This document shows, piece after piece, positions 10,334-22,426 of a DNA stretch of 64,000 nt; positions within the stretch are counted from its first letter, which is position 1; each line of letters begins with the position of its first letter. The notes under the pieces were generated by a model. It searched no databases, was not told the DNA's origin, and was given only the letters and a program-made list of their open reading frames with translations. Made by a program: the position numbers and the translations under genes. Source of the stretch: Cheiracanthium punctorium (taxonomy: Eukaryota; Arthropoda; Arachnida; Araneae; Cheiracanthiidae); the NCBI GenBank assembly GCA_038373885.1, contig JAWZYV010012337.1, positions 62,001 through 126,000 on the forward strand, in the 5' to 3' direction.

Positions 10334-10699
10334 GCTATAATATGTCTGAATACCCACATTAAGCGTTAAATAATGCGAAATGTTTTAAAACACTTCAAAA
10401 AATCCATAGTCATTATAATAACATACATTTTAAATGTAGTTCTTATATAATATGTTATATAAGACTATTCAGTTTCACTAATAATATAAATTACTTTATG
10501 TATTGCGCCTCCCAGATATTGCAGGGGTTATCGAAGTGTTTAATCACATATTGGGCTTCCACCATGAGCGAGTTGATAAGACAATAAGCATGGTTGACGG
10601 ATGAAGCGTGAAGACTTGCTTTCGGGCCTATAGCGCGGTTGTTGATTTAATGTTCTAGAGTTTTGCCCGTTCTTTTCTAGATTCAATGTGAATACGCGT

Positions 10700-10900
10700 T
10701 AGACATCATAAATGGTCCTCTGCCTAAGACACCTAATATAGTCGAATGCCTTGCTTGTAGGCCTTCTATAACACAGCCATGGCATTTTGGGTCAGGATTC
10801 GATTTCCTGTATGGGTTTGGATGTTTACTTATTACTTTCCTTCATAGGAGAAACATTGGTCTCCTTTTGGTTGTCCCCAAAATAAAATGACTAATACTTC
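10700..10900 (+). repeat. tRNA-like SINE relic (tentative)
   Basis: GGATTCGATTTCC near 10790 resembles a pol III B box. It is followed by a tail beginning TGGGTTTGGATGTTTACTTA. The A-box region is degraded. No TSD found. Confidence 0.35.
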
Positions 10901-10962
10901 GTGCCTTAAAATAAAATTATTAAAATTGCTAAAATAATGCACAGAAAATGTACTTATGAATC

Positions 10963-11770
10963 TACACACATGTTTCGATAGAGGAAAACCCATCTTCGTC
11001 GGCATCAGAAGTCCATACAGAGATTGGGACTAGAGACTGAAAAAAGTAAATAGAAAACAAAAGCGAAGAGCGAGTTTTCAATTTGAAGAAGGAAAAAGCA
11101 AGAAACTAGGGAGGATAAGAAAAAGAGGGAAGAAGGTAGATAAATATAAAACAGAATAAAAGAATTAGAGAGGGAAAAAATAAATTAATTAAAAAAAGGA
11201 AATTACAGAGAAAATAGAAACTTTCAAAATACAATCAAAGTTGAACAACAAAAGAGCAGCAGCAACAACAAAGGACATAAAAAGCTTTTTTTTAATAAGC
11301 AGGACAACGTTTTTTGTTTTTTTCTATTTTGTAAACATGAAGTAATTCCAGAAAAATATGAATAATAACAACAAAATAAATAAAAATATAAAGAGGGGTG
11401 AAGGCTAATTGAGTAAGAAAGTAAACAGAACCTTTCAACAACAGTTCCCAAGCAGAAAAATAAAAGGAATGGAAGAACCGTCGAACACAAGATGAATAAG
11501 GTGCGGGTAATTGACATACCTACCAAAGAATCAAGACAGGATAAACACTGAGTAGTGCACATGATCTTGGCTTTAGAAAATTGGAAACAGTTAATAGAAT
11601 TCCGAAAATGTGGCAGGGGCAATAAAAGATTTGCAAAGCTCATGCTTAGAAAAATATTTCCCATGGTTTTTGAAACCAAGCAATGGCGAATGACTGACGG
11701 GGAAGTACTCGCTCTCAAAGAAAGAAAAATGCTATTATGTATGGCTTTTCCTTCATAAAAAAAGCAAAAC
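10963..11770 (-). mobile_element. Penelope-like element fragment (3' part)
   Basis: On the minus strand, the coding remnant matches the C-terminal part of the Penelope element at 45.6-46.1 kb. Shared pieces include FQFSKAKI and, in another frame, DGSSIPF. A 182-codon minus frame (11224-11772) crosses this region but switches out of the true frame partway. Further 3' the sequence has CTGATGCCGACGAAGATGGG and then CGAAACATGTG, a typical Penelope terminal-repeat motif. The reverse transcriptase is absent: a 5'-truncated, dead copy. Confidence 0.65.
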
Positions 11771-12385
11771 AAATCAATTTAACTCTTTCAAGGGCAAACA
11801 CTTTCGTCTCTTATTTATATATTTTGAAAACGGCAGGCATGTTTTATAAATTTCCGATATTAATTTCAAGAATTGTTTTAAGGTTTTCTGAAATGCATTT
11901 ATAAAAAATCAAACGTTCACACGTCATTTTGTCGCCTGCTAGCAAATTGTGAAAACAATAGCTATTATATATGAAACAAAGGTAAGAAATTTGACTAATG
12001 CTTGTATATTTTTTGATTCAATAGTAAAATTTTGTGGTGTTATATTAAACCAATTCTCATTTAACGGCTAAAAAATTTGGAGCATTGCACTCAAAATAAC
12101 CGGAATCACACTTTAATCCTATTAATACTGATGTGAAATAAGTATGAAATCTTATTTTTAAATTTTTTCTGAACTTTTCCGATGTCCGCGTGTTGTAATA
12201 TTATTTTTCATGAACCCGTAGTATGAAAAATCAAATTAAAATGTTTGGTGAATCGAAAAAAAAAATATGTTTGATGTCTTCAAAATTGTATGGATTCACT
12301 TGGAGTTTAATATATGAATCTTACCAGACGTTTTCGATCTAGCATTTACAAAGAAAGACTATTGAAATGAAAATGATAATTTTAA

Positions 12386-12662
12386 CCCATTTGTGCCAGG
12401 ATATTTTTGCGACTTTCTTCGATTTTTACTGATAACAGAAACAATAGATAAATTTCTGATGTCAATTTCTTGAACAAGGGATGATTTCTTTTAAAATCAT
12501 TATGCATAAAAATCGAAATATCAACATCCTACTTGGTCATGTTAAAATATTTTGTAGAGTTGAGGCTCAATATTCGTGAATAAAGGCTAGGAAAAATAAA
12601 TAACGTTTTCGACTAATAGCGAAAATGCCGTCCCAAAAAAGGGACACTAGGCATAAATGGGT
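12386..12662. mobile_element. Possible piggyBac-like MITE
   Basis: TTAA at 12382-12385 and 12663-12666 flanks imperfect TIRs: CCCATTTGTGCC on the left and GGCATAAATGGGT on the right (complement ACCCATTTATGCC). One extra base on the right makes the fit imperfect. Noncoding. Confidence 0.5.
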
Positions 12663-12699
12663 TTAATTATTTTAGTGCACAGTTGGGTATGCAAGGAGA

Positions 12700-12830
12700 A
12701 AGAGGTTAAGGGTCTGCCTTCCTCTCCACTAATCGCTCAAGTGTATGGCCGTGGGCTCGATTTCCACTCACCCTCTGGTTGTTTGGGTTTCGTTCTATGA
12801 ACTGTGTTTCCATTCTTTCTGGTGTCATTG
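12700..12830 (+). repeat. tRNA-like SINE relic (tentative)
   Basis: GGTCTGCCTTCCTCTCCACT followed by GGGCTCGATTTCC gives a rough A-box/B-box layout. A GT-rich tail follows. No TSD. Confidence 0.3.
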
Positions 12831-14389
12831 TGTTGCGCACTTTATTCGACGATTATTTATAAGCGTGTTCTGAACACCAAATTTGTGTATCTTTAATATA
12901 TAAGACATGGTTATAAAAGTAAAACGTAGTTTATTTAATTATTGAATTTTCTTCATTGGACATGGAAACTGAAAATATGTCATTTCCCTTTTCTGCAGCA
13001 TTTGGATACATTCAATTGCATTGAATTCTTCAGCATCACCAATTATACCGCAGTAGGGCATAGGGTCTAAGTTGATATCTTAGTTTTTTTCTAAGCCACG
13101 TTATTGAAATCCAACTATTTTTAATTTATATTTATAATCTCTTGTGTGAAGCGGCTGTAGAGAGTAACAAGTATTATAAAAAAATAGTTTAGGTATATCA
13201 TTAATAATTTGGTATGTTGCTACACATTATCAAACTACCTTGTTGTATGGTACATTCATAGTTTGACATATGGTATATGACGCATTCTCATGTTTTCAGT
13301 GAAATTTGTTTCATATATTTATACGTATTATTACAAATGTCAAAATACATTGTTTGCTACTTATTACTATGGATTATATTGTTTGCTACCTATTTTTTAA
13401 TTTTTGCTATACAGCTTGCCGTTAAAATAACGCAATCTGATAAAACCATTTAAGGGTAATTTCTTATATATAAAATAACTTACTAAAATAAGTGAAATAG
13501 TCTATGATAATAATAATAATAATTATAATAATAATGGTAATAGAATTTATTTGCACATGCAGCATTTTTAATCCGCTTATGTATATAGTTGTACAATATA
13601 AAAGAATAACCATTCTTTGAAACTCTCAACGCATGAATAAATCACACTGCATTTATCGATAGAAAAACCACATGAATATATAAACTTTCACAAACTACGG
13701 AGTCTCCAGAAGGTTTACTTCACCACTAAATCGGATTTATTTTGGTATAAACTGCTCTACTAGCAAACATGCATCATTCCATATGACTGAAATAAACTTC
13801 CCGATATCTCTCTTCGTTGACAGTGGTTTTATATAACAGTTCGATAGATGTATTATACGGTTACATAAAATGAACAAGAGCAATGCATTCGTACTATCTC
13901 ATTTTTGGCACATGAAATATGAACACTTTCTCTGAAAAACAAGCAAATATATGGCACAAAAAATTGCAGCTATAAGGTCATTTCAAGTGTATTTTATTAT
14001 TTTGCCTTTTATACATATGCAGCAGTTTTGCAATATTTTTTTTAGTAAGAAACGACAAACATACCGACTGTAACTATTTAAAAATAAAAATATGCGTTAA
14101 CCCAAACATCACATCAATAATCTCTACTGAACGTTCTCTAAATGTCTATCAACTTTCAGGGAAATTGGGAAAGTGCTTTAAATAAAAAAACTATCATAAT
14201 GCATATGTCACCCTATTTGCCTTCCTTTTTCCGTTATGTTGGAAAGTGTATCATAAACTACGTGTTAGGCAGCACAACAAGCTCTTTTAACATATGAATC
14301 AAAACTTTTTACTTTAGACAATATTTATCAAAATATATCGAAAAAAGGGGAAAACAAGAACGTGACAACCTACTTCTGTGACTGACCTC
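12831..14389. other. Unassigned AT-rich stretch
   Basis: Scattered short (AAT)n runs (near 13505). No coding frame, TIR pair or RNA gene recognised. Confidence 0.4.
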
Positions 14390-14491
14390 CCCCATAGTAG
14401 CATAACTAGTTTAATAGACTTTCGAAAGGCGTTCAGCCTGAATTATGTGAGCGCAAGCTGAACGTCTCTTGAGCTAGTTGTGCTACTGGGG
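14390..14491. mobile_element. ~100-bp hairpin MITE, copy 1
   Basis: An almost full-length inverted repeat. The left arm starts CCCATAGTAGCATAACTAGT; the right arm ends ACTAGTTGTGCTACTGGGG in spirit (written CTAGTTGTGCTACTGGGG at 14474-14491). The middle holds GTTCAGC/GCTGAAC. Same family as 14755-14844. Noncoding; TSD unclear. Confidence 0.75.
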
Positions 14492-14754
14492 CTACGTCTT
14501 CCACAGCGTCACGCATTAAGAGGTGAGTGGACTATCTAGTCAGCAAAATGGTCAAAAACCAGAGGACGATCGTTGAAATGATTTGCATATTCGATACCGG
14601 ACATTCCTTTTGCCTTTTCTCACGCAAAGTGCCCTCAGGCGACATTTTTTAGCTAAATATTAAAAAAATTCCTTAGCACACGTACCAAAATTTGGGACAA
14701 ATTGATGACAAGTTTTAATTTCAGGATGAAGTTTATATGTGAAATTTAGTTATA

Positions 14755-14844
14755 TCCCTAGTAGCACAACTAGTTCAAAAGACATACTAATGTGTTCAAA
14801 ATACATCTTTTGAACGTCTTTTAAACTAGTTATGCTGCTAGGGA
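14755..14844. mobile_element. ~90-bp hairpin MITE, copy 2
   Basis: Inverted arms TCCCTAGTAGCACAACTAGT and ACTAGTTATGCTGCTAGGGA, 264 bp after the first copy. Its stem would fold into a long RNA or DNA hairpin. Confidence 0.75.
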
Positions 14845-14972
14845 ACCAACTTTTACGTATTAAGTAAATTTTTACACGACAGTAATTGTTATAAAAACAC
14901 GGTAGAAGAGCTGAGGTAACTAATTTAGAATCTTATGTATATGCATGTATGTGCGTGTATTAATGTTATTTA

Positions 14973-15864
14973 CAGGGTGGCCATTGTTAAAATTTATGTG
15001 TTTAGAAATCGTTTGTGAGAAAACTGTTGGGCTGTAAAGACTAATTTGCAGTAAATGCTAATCAAACAATGAGTTTTTTATTACAGAAACAAAAGTGCGG
15101 GTTTTCGCCATCAAGGGACAAAGTGGCAATTTAAGTTCCATTTTTAGAGTAAAACAGGCATGAAATGTACGCAAAGTTAACACTTACTAGTATATGGGCT
15201 TCACTGATATGTGTGGCTCGATATGTTTTCCTTGCAGATCTTCGAAAAAGTACATTCTTTGAAAAACATTCTCTATTAAATAATGTTGTAGATCTCCATT
15301 GATTTACTTGATGTGGTTCTTCAAATTTCTAAATTACCCTCTTTCCATCATTATTTGAAGCTCTTTACATAACCCCAAGACCAAAATCACAAAAGGTCAG
15401 ATCAGGTGAATGGGCTGTACACTTCTTAGGAAACGTTCGTCTAATTATTCAGCCCTTCGAAACCTTATGCAAATTTCAGTCAGCTGACTAAAATTTTCAT
15501 GAAGTTTTGCATTACCACCTTTATTGTTTGTAAAAATCTGCATAGTCACTACAACACATTGCTGCGTATGCGAGTCCTTGCTAAATTTTTGATAAAATGT
15601 AAAATGGAAAGGTGAGCGTAGAATGTGGTGAATAAAAAATGCTTATAAAATAAAATATTAACTTCATGTGCATTTTATGCCTATTTTATTCCAAAAATGT
15701 ACCTTACAGCACCACTTTGGCCCCTGGTGGCGAGAAATAGAACTTTTTTTTAAATGAAAAGCCCATGGTCTAATTAGTATCTACTGAAGATGCGGTTAAA
15801 TTTGGCTCAACAGTTTTCTGACAATCGGACTGTAAACGCCTCTTCTTTAATTATGACTACCCTG
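14973..15864 (-). mobile_element. Mariner/Tc-type element relic with long TIRs
   Basis: TA flanks both ends (14971-14972, 15865-15866). Termini are CAGGGTGGCCAT on the left and ATGACTACCCTG on the right. Similarity of the two ends, in inverted orientation, continues for about 160 bp (for example GAGAAAACTGTTGGGCT versus GAAAACTGTTGAGCC). A transposase remnant lies inside on the minus strand. At 892 bp it is shorter than a typical 1.3-kb autonomous element and carries many stops. Confidence 0.75.
15365..15441 (-). pseudogene. DDE transposase fragment of the mariner relic
   Basis: Minus-strand reading gives HSPDLTFCDFGLGVM, matching the conserved SPDL(T/N)PxDFxLWG block around the second catalytic Asp of IS630/Tc1/mariner transposases. 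A stop follows directly. The other catalytic residues are not recoverable by eye. Confidence 0.6.
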
Positions 15865-15866
15865 TA

Positions 15867-16289
15867 TATTGTTTTTGAAGTTATATTACACTAGCTTTGT
15901 CTCTTTTAGTGTCAATTCATGCTAATTTGTGGAAATTTTACAAACTTCACTATATATACTGGTGAGTTTTTAACAAGAACTTTATTATTTTTTTTTCTCT
16001 GAAGCTTTCACATGATCCTACATGTCTGCTTTTACGTAATTTAATTTAATATACAACTTTCTCCTTGTCTCATAATGCAATTTAATAACCTATTTTCTAC
16101 GTTTTACCCACACTACTCTTGTCTACTCTTCATAGACGATTTTTTTTATCTCCCTTCAGTTTATAAAACCACGACACATTATAAATATTCATGCTTTCGT
16201 AAGGAAAAATGCCTTGTGTAGGAAATAAAATTGCACAAATATCGAGCTTGACATCTGGTAAATACTTAAAAAGATCCCTCTTTATCATA
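15867..16289. other. Unassigned stretch
   Basis: Nothing recognised. Confidence 0.4.
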
Positions 16290-16490
16290 TAAGGGATTTA
16301 TTTTCTAGATAATCCCTACTATGGTGGATATTTCCACATTCCTCTGGAGGAAAAGGTCTACTTTATCTTGTCCGGATGGAGGTTTCATAAACCCTAGTCT
16401 AAGGAGCTTTATGTTTCCGCTTAAGCACTAGGGGTAGAAAGTAGTTATGTATTCTTATCGCCTGTACTGCTCACCCAAAAATAGGATCTT
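16290..16490. repeat. Dispersed repeat, copy 1
   Basis: Weakly matches 21440-21620: GTCCGGAT, TCATAAAC, then a spaced match ending TGTATTCTTATCGCCTGT versus TGCATTCTTATCACATGT. Possibly an old SINE. An ATCCCT/AAGGGAT hairpin starts it. Confidence 0.4.
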
Positions 16491-18536
16491 CTGAGAGTAA
16501 GGAGATGGGTTGTAAAGCAAGTGGTGAAGAACGAAGGGATTTCTTGGAAAAAGTATTTTTATCCCCACTATTCTACAGTTGTGGGAACGTTTTAAAATTT
16601 AAATTTAAGAGAGTTTAGTGTGTTCTAGGTATGTATAATTAGCACTTTATAATGTAAAATAAACTTTTGCTATCAAAATTGTAGTATGATGAAATACACA
16701 ATTCTTACTTAAAGATGGAATAATATTAAACTGTTTTATCATTGTAAATCTCAACTGCGTTGATATTATATATGCAGTTATTAAACCCTTGTGTTCGACA
16801 TTAATATTACTGATACAAAATTTGTAATAGTTGAAAAATACTGGGTTTATTATTTATAGAATGGAACAGAAATATATTATTATGGGTGAAGGTCTATAGA
16901 AACAACAGTAAAAAACGATGAATCATTAGTTAATGTACAGGTAAAACCAAAATCAAATCTATCTTATCAAGATATACTTTATCTCGTAGGTTAGTTGGCG
17001 GGCCATAAACATTCCTCAACATATTCTTTAACCCTCAAATGCCTTGAGTTTCAAATTTGATAGAGAAATTTTAAAACACGTTCACGGTCGTATCAGAGTA
17101 AAAGTCAAATTTCTTATGCCAATTTTTCGTATAAAATATAGCTTTTACTAATGGATACAATTCATGTCATGAATAATAAAAATTTCAAATTTTCTTTCAA
17201 ACTGCGTTTTTTTTTCGAAATCTTTATTCATTATTCACAAAACTGATGAAGTAACGAAGTAAGAAATTAGTAGTAAAGAACGAGTGCAAGAAATTTATCT
17301 TACACTCGTGGCTATTGCGTGATCGGCAGCAAACGTGTCTAAAATTCTGTCTTTTAAGGATAAGCAGTATGATGGCTTGCTGTGGTGTTTGTAATAGCAG
17401 AGCCCAGTAGCTACACACTATATCTGATGAACGTTTCACTAGATATAATACACGATGATTTCAGCGTTTTTGATCAATGCATTAACTAACAAGTCAAATT
17501 TACATTGCTATGTTGTATATGATTTCTAACATAATGATAGTTTCTGGTCCAAATTTTGTTACAACGAACCGAATACGTTTTCAGTTATTACAGATATGAA
17601 GATATAATCGGCATACTTGTATGTATATTATCCTCTTTGAGGTATACAAGATATCATGGTAGTCTTTTCTTTACAAAGCAACACATTTATTATATCAAAA
17701 ATGTAAATATTCTTTAAAACACCATCTGGATAAGTCTGCCCCCGAATACGTTTCAAGTTTTAGAGTATACCAAAAATAAGCATGAGGGAGACTTTAAAAG
17801 GCAAAGCACAAGTAATAAACCGTGCTTTTTTTTAAAAAAAAACTAAGGAGGTTTAATAATGGTAGATAGGATGATAACACAGTAATGCAGGAAGTAACTC
17901 TATATGGAAAGAGTGCGGTATAATGATAATACAAAGCTGTTACTTAGCATCTTTACAAAGGCATAATTTTTTTTAAATAAAATTCGTGAACGTAAGCCAA
18001 AGATGTAATATCTCATTTCTCCCAGTCTTCATGCGATATTCCTTGCTTTTCGTGCACGTCATTCTTTCTTTCTTTTTTTTTTGTGTGTGTGCATGTTAGA
18101 CAACACATCATGTAACTTTTCTGCTTTAGGAATTGATGTTTTAATGTCTTTAAGGTGCAAAGACAGATATCCAAACTTCTCCTTGGCCAGGACATATTTG
18201 TGTTTTTTCTATCTCCTTTTAAGGGATTCCTTTTGCAGTTCCTTTTTCTCTTTACATACATTTTCAACTGATATTTAATGGGAGTAGCAATCAGTGTAAC
18301 TGACTTCTTTCCAGGTCGTGTTACTTTTTAAAGTATGGGGTAAGAAAACATGTTTTCTAACGAGATACGGCTTGGGAAACGTGTCTTTCATGCTGTAGGA
18401 AAACCTACCCCCACCGTCAAATTTTCACTTTGATTCTATCTCGAAGAATAGCTGTGTAAATTATTTGAAAACATAAGCGAAGTTGCGTGAAGAAAGAAAT
18501 TACTTTTTTTAGTACAAGCAATATCGGATCAATAAG
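16491..18536. other. Unassigned stretch
   Basis: No gene recognised. A 71-codon minus frame (17224-17439) contains a segment bounded by CAG (17382-17380) and GTAAGA (17303-17298) that is weakly exon-like; it is not called. Confidence 0.35.
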
Positions 18537-18579
18537 TTTATGACTAGTTCGTTTATTAGACGAACAGACTAGTCATAAA
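18537..18579. repeat. Short hairpin
   Basis: TTTATGACTAGT and its exact complement enclose a 19-base spacer that itself carries TCGT/ACGA. Function unknown. Confidence 0.6.
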
Positions 18580-18762
18580 TATCGTCCTGTAATAAGACGA
18601 ATAAAGATCTGACAGCGTACTCACTATGAAAGAATGCAGAAAATTGCTTCCTTTCACAATTTGAAAGCAGTTGCTGAACTGAAACTTTCAAATATGATCA
18701 ATGTTGCATCGTTACTTCTATTAGCTAGCTCTGTGGCGTCATCTAACGGATTTTTCAAAACT

Positions 18763-19066
18763 ACATAGCAAACACAGCCCTATCGGATAAGTTTAGGGCC
18801 GATATCCGCATGCCGACGCAGCATACGCCGGGGCGACATCACACAGGAGGTGCCATGTACGATAAATTTAGGTCTGCTTGCCGTGCTTATAGTCCATAAA
18901 TACTGGATGGTTTAGGACGGCGTCGGACCAGCCCTATGCCATCTTTGAACAAAAAGCCGTAACGTTTTTGGTGTGGTATCGGCAACGACAAAATACCGAA
19001 AATCTTATTGGTATCCAAAATACCGTAGGTAGTTTCATAATTAGTTCTATAGGGCAGTAAACAACC
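18763..19066. repeat. Dispersed repeat family (AGCAAACACAGCCC), copy 2
   Basis: Begins AGCAAACACAGCCCTATCGG, the reverse of the terminus in copies 1 and 3. It may end at CTATAGGGCAGTAAACAACC (19049-19068), a weak inverted match. Contains several GCCGAT/ATCGGC-type motifs. Likely a non-autonomous DNA element; a 60-codon frame inside is not credible. Confidence 0.45.
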
Positions 19067-20879
19067 CATTAAAGTAAAAATTATTTTTATTATTATTTAT
19101 CAGACTTTACACCACTAGGACTAATTTTGTTAAAAATACTTAGCTAAATCAATAAAATAATTTGTCTTTAGAAAATATTTGATTATTATTATTATTATTA
19201 TCATTATTTTTTTAATATGTTGATTGTTTCAGTAGAGAACTAAGTATGGAATTTAATTATTAATAAATCCATGTTTGTTATGAGAAAAGTACATATTTCG
19301 TGTAAAATTTTATTTCATATTACTGAACTTTTATTTTATGAGCAGTCCCTCCTCTAAAAATTGGAACGCCTGTGATTAATATACAACAATTAAATTATTA
19401 ATGTTTAACATGCTTATACGATATAACAGAATCGACTTAACTCTCAAAAATTCAGCCCGTGTCTCAACCAAAAAGTTCTTAACAAAGCCAACAAATTAAT
19501 TAAATTAGCATTGCTTGGCTGAGTTAAAATCCAGTTGGTTTCAATTAAAAATTTCATTTTTCGTTTTATCCACTTGTAAGTAAAATCCACTATCACTCTA
19601 AACGGGATCAGAATCACACAACCCTCATGTATCAGTTCAATTCTTGGATAAAACTGATACTGCAGTACGAACGAAGGGAAAAAAAAACATATTTGATGAC
19701 ATGCGTACCGCAAAATTTACATGCTTTCTGCCTTGCCTCAAGCAATGGTGTGTCCTTGTCAGACAATGACCCAGGGAAGGAACTTTGCTATGACCCATGT
19801 ATAGTTATTCACATGTTCACATACTGGGGGCTTCTACAGCAGGTGAACCCATAAATAGAAAGTAGGGGTGGTGTGGTGGTTCCACGGGCAGTTCTGAGAA
19901 AAGATTCCCTTACTGTAACGCCAACGCTGGGGAATTAAAAACTCTTAAAAAGAACATAACTTTCAAAAAATTGCATTTTTTTATAGTTGAGTCAGACTAT
20001 CAATTACAAAAGTAACGATTCTGTTACTTCATTATTATTATTTGAAAAATTATGTAAAAGACAACATTTTCCAAGTTGTAATAAGTGAAAGAAAACAGTA
20101 AAAAGAAGATTCAGTTGAATATTTTAAAAGTACTGTTCTTTTCTGCTCCAAGATTGCCGAATTTCAGATTAGCTATCAGATATACAGTAATGTAAGTGCA
20201 ATAACTTTATTACAGTTCAAATGTCTATAGCTTAATTAATTCATTTGACTAATTCATGGATTATATAAAAATTGTCCTTCTTTCAACAGTTGACTATTGT
20301 TTAGTGTAATTGTAGACTGCATTTTAAATCCCCCACCCCACCCTATTAGTTATTGAATATACAGAATGGAATCTGTATTATTTTGTTTGCGATATTTCTT
20401 ATCTTCATTCATTTTAAGACGTTCAGAGTACATTTGAATTCATGTGTGAGCACGCCACTGATGCTTCCCAGCTTAAATCTTTTAAAGCTCTGCTTAAGCC
20501 GAAACTCTGAGCAAATTATAGAACAATATCTAAAACGGTACGATTGTTTCAATAGTCAGAGTGAGCATGTTAAACCTGAGTTCAGGTGTGGAATAAAGTC
20601 AGAAAAAAACGGAAAATGATGGATCGTATGGAGGGTTAGGGAACCCATTCACTATAGAAAAAAAGAAAGAAAAAGAAAAGCTGCAGGGCAACACTTTCCT
20701 TTCTTCTGTATTTTGTTTTGATCAAATGAGATTTTTTCAATTGGCTCCTCCAAAAAAATTACATTGTTTTAATGTGAGATTTTCTTTATTCTGGATTTTA
20801 TCCAAGCCAAATTAGCAAGTTTTATTATACAATGAATATCACTAGCATGTGCTGTTTTGTCAGTTTTAAAGAGATTAGT
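19067..20879. other. Unassigned AT-rich stretch
   Basis: Short frames (for example 20353-20619, 88 codons) match nothing known. A small (ATT)n run lies near 19182. No other structure seen. Confidence 0.35.
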
Positions 20880-20899
20880 TTAGAAACCTTATTTCTATA

Positions 20900-21146
20900 C
20901 CAAGATCGGTTTTATCCTTTAGAGCACTAGCTTCTCGATTGCGTTTGCTAAACCGGCTAACCCTAAAATATAACTTATATCGGACCTTTGTGTGCCCAAA
21001 ACCAATTTTCGTTTGATTACTCCACGTTGGTTTGCCAGTGCAGAACCAGCATCGCCCCAATTACCACCTCACCAATGCCGACGCTGAACCGTTAAAGGAG
21101 GTGTTGGCCCGTCACGTGCCCGATAGAGCTGTGTTTGCTGGGTAAA
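20900..21146. repeat. Dispersed repeat family (CGATAGAGCTGTGTTTGC), copy 3
   Basis: Clear relative of 8240-8425 over its last ~90 bp (TTACCACC...CCAATGCCGACGCTGAACCG...GCTGTGTTTGCTGGG) and weaker upstream (TATCGGACC). Confidence 0.6.
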
Positions 21147-21197
21147 GATAGTTGAAAATGTGCCCTGGTCTCCCTTATCAAATTTTAAGCATTTACA

Positions 21198-21199
21198 TT

Positions 21200-21232
<33 letters not shown>

Positions 21233-21248
21233 TTATATATATATATAT
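21198..21248. repeat. (AT)n microsatellite
   Basis: AT tract with single-base interruptions. Confidence 0.9.
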
Positions 21249-21439
21249 TGAACACTAATAGAAATACTCTCGATTACTACTAAGAACGCCTTAACTATAA
21301 ACGTTATAGATTGAATTGTACAGAGCAAAAACAATTTATTTCTGGTATTCTAAAATAGATTTAAAATGTAACATGCCATACATCACCACCAAAACTGGCA
21401 CTTACTCTACAAATGTACTGTACAGGGGATTTTTCTTAA

Positions 21440-21620
21440 GTTAATGTTTACTACGCGAGATATTTTTCAATTCTGGAGAGGAAAATATTTGCCGAATAGT
21501 GTCCGGATTGAGATCTCATAAACAAAATCCAAGGGTATTAAGTTTTCGCCAAAGCATCAGTGATATAAAATACTTGTGCATTCTTATCACATGTGTTTTG
21601 ACCTAAATTCTGTGTCTGAA
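21440..21620. repeat. Dispersed repeat, copy 2
   Basis: Weak match to 16290-16490 (see that entry). Confidence 0.4.
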
Positions 21621-22426
21621 AAAGCAATGGAGTCCACTATTAAAATAAATAAATTTCAATCTGCCGCTTTGTGGTTTTCGTGTAAGTGATTCAGTATGTG
21701 CTTTCTCTGTCTGCATTTTGGAAACAAAATTGCGTGCTTCATTTTCTTTTTTAAACTTCTAATGCACTCTTTTAATTTTTACTTTCTCTGAAATATGGGA
21801 ATTTCAAAGTTTGGATCTACAAGTGTTCTTTTAGTAGCTCCTAAATAGAAGAGCCGACTGGTATGTGGATTTGTATTAGAAGTTCGTTTAAGCAAGGTAC
21901 TTTTTAGCTAAACAATTCTCATTCATATACAGGAATCAAGTTAAAAATTCAAGCATATTTTACTAAATACGTCAATTTTGAATAGTTTTAGTTAGTAAAA
22001 TAGAATGATTTTATATACTCTTTAGAATATATACTATAGAAGTTATAGAATCGTACTATAACAAGTACAATTTTATATTTTATAATACTTAGTTTCGTTT
22101 TACTATATAAATAATGTTCTAGTTATAAAAAATTAGCATAAGAGCGAATAATTATTTTTTGTGAGCTTTTACTTTTGTGTTTTTAGAGATTTTCTACATT
22201 CAAATCAAGCGGATATCTCATAACACAGTGTGATAGCTATATTTTTCGTTTACTAATCCCACACGTTAATCACACACATGACTAGAATTAAATTTTATCT
22301 TTATTATTATTATTATTATTTTCTTTCGTATTGAATTCATGATTTGATGACGGCTGGATAGTCTCAAAAATAATGTTGTCGCCTGCGAATATTGCAAGAC
22401 TTATGCTCAAACAGTAAAAAAACATA
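21621..22426. other. Unassigned stretch
   Basis: AT-rich, with an (ATT)n run near 22298-22320. No gene recognised. Confidence 0.4.

Noticed and set aside
11224..11772. 182-codon minus frame, the longest in the window
   Set aside because: Largely out of register over a decayed Penelope fragment; hydrophobic runs come from T-rich DNA.
11780..12710. TTAACTCTTTC and GAAAGAGGTTAA as ends of a larger piggyBac-like element
   Set aside because: Only 7-8 terminal bases match and the interior shows nothing supportive.
17304..17379. Minus-strand exon-like segment between CAG and GTAAGA
   Set aside because: Acceptor tract is weak, donor is non-optimal, length is not a multiple of three and the peptide is unrecognised.
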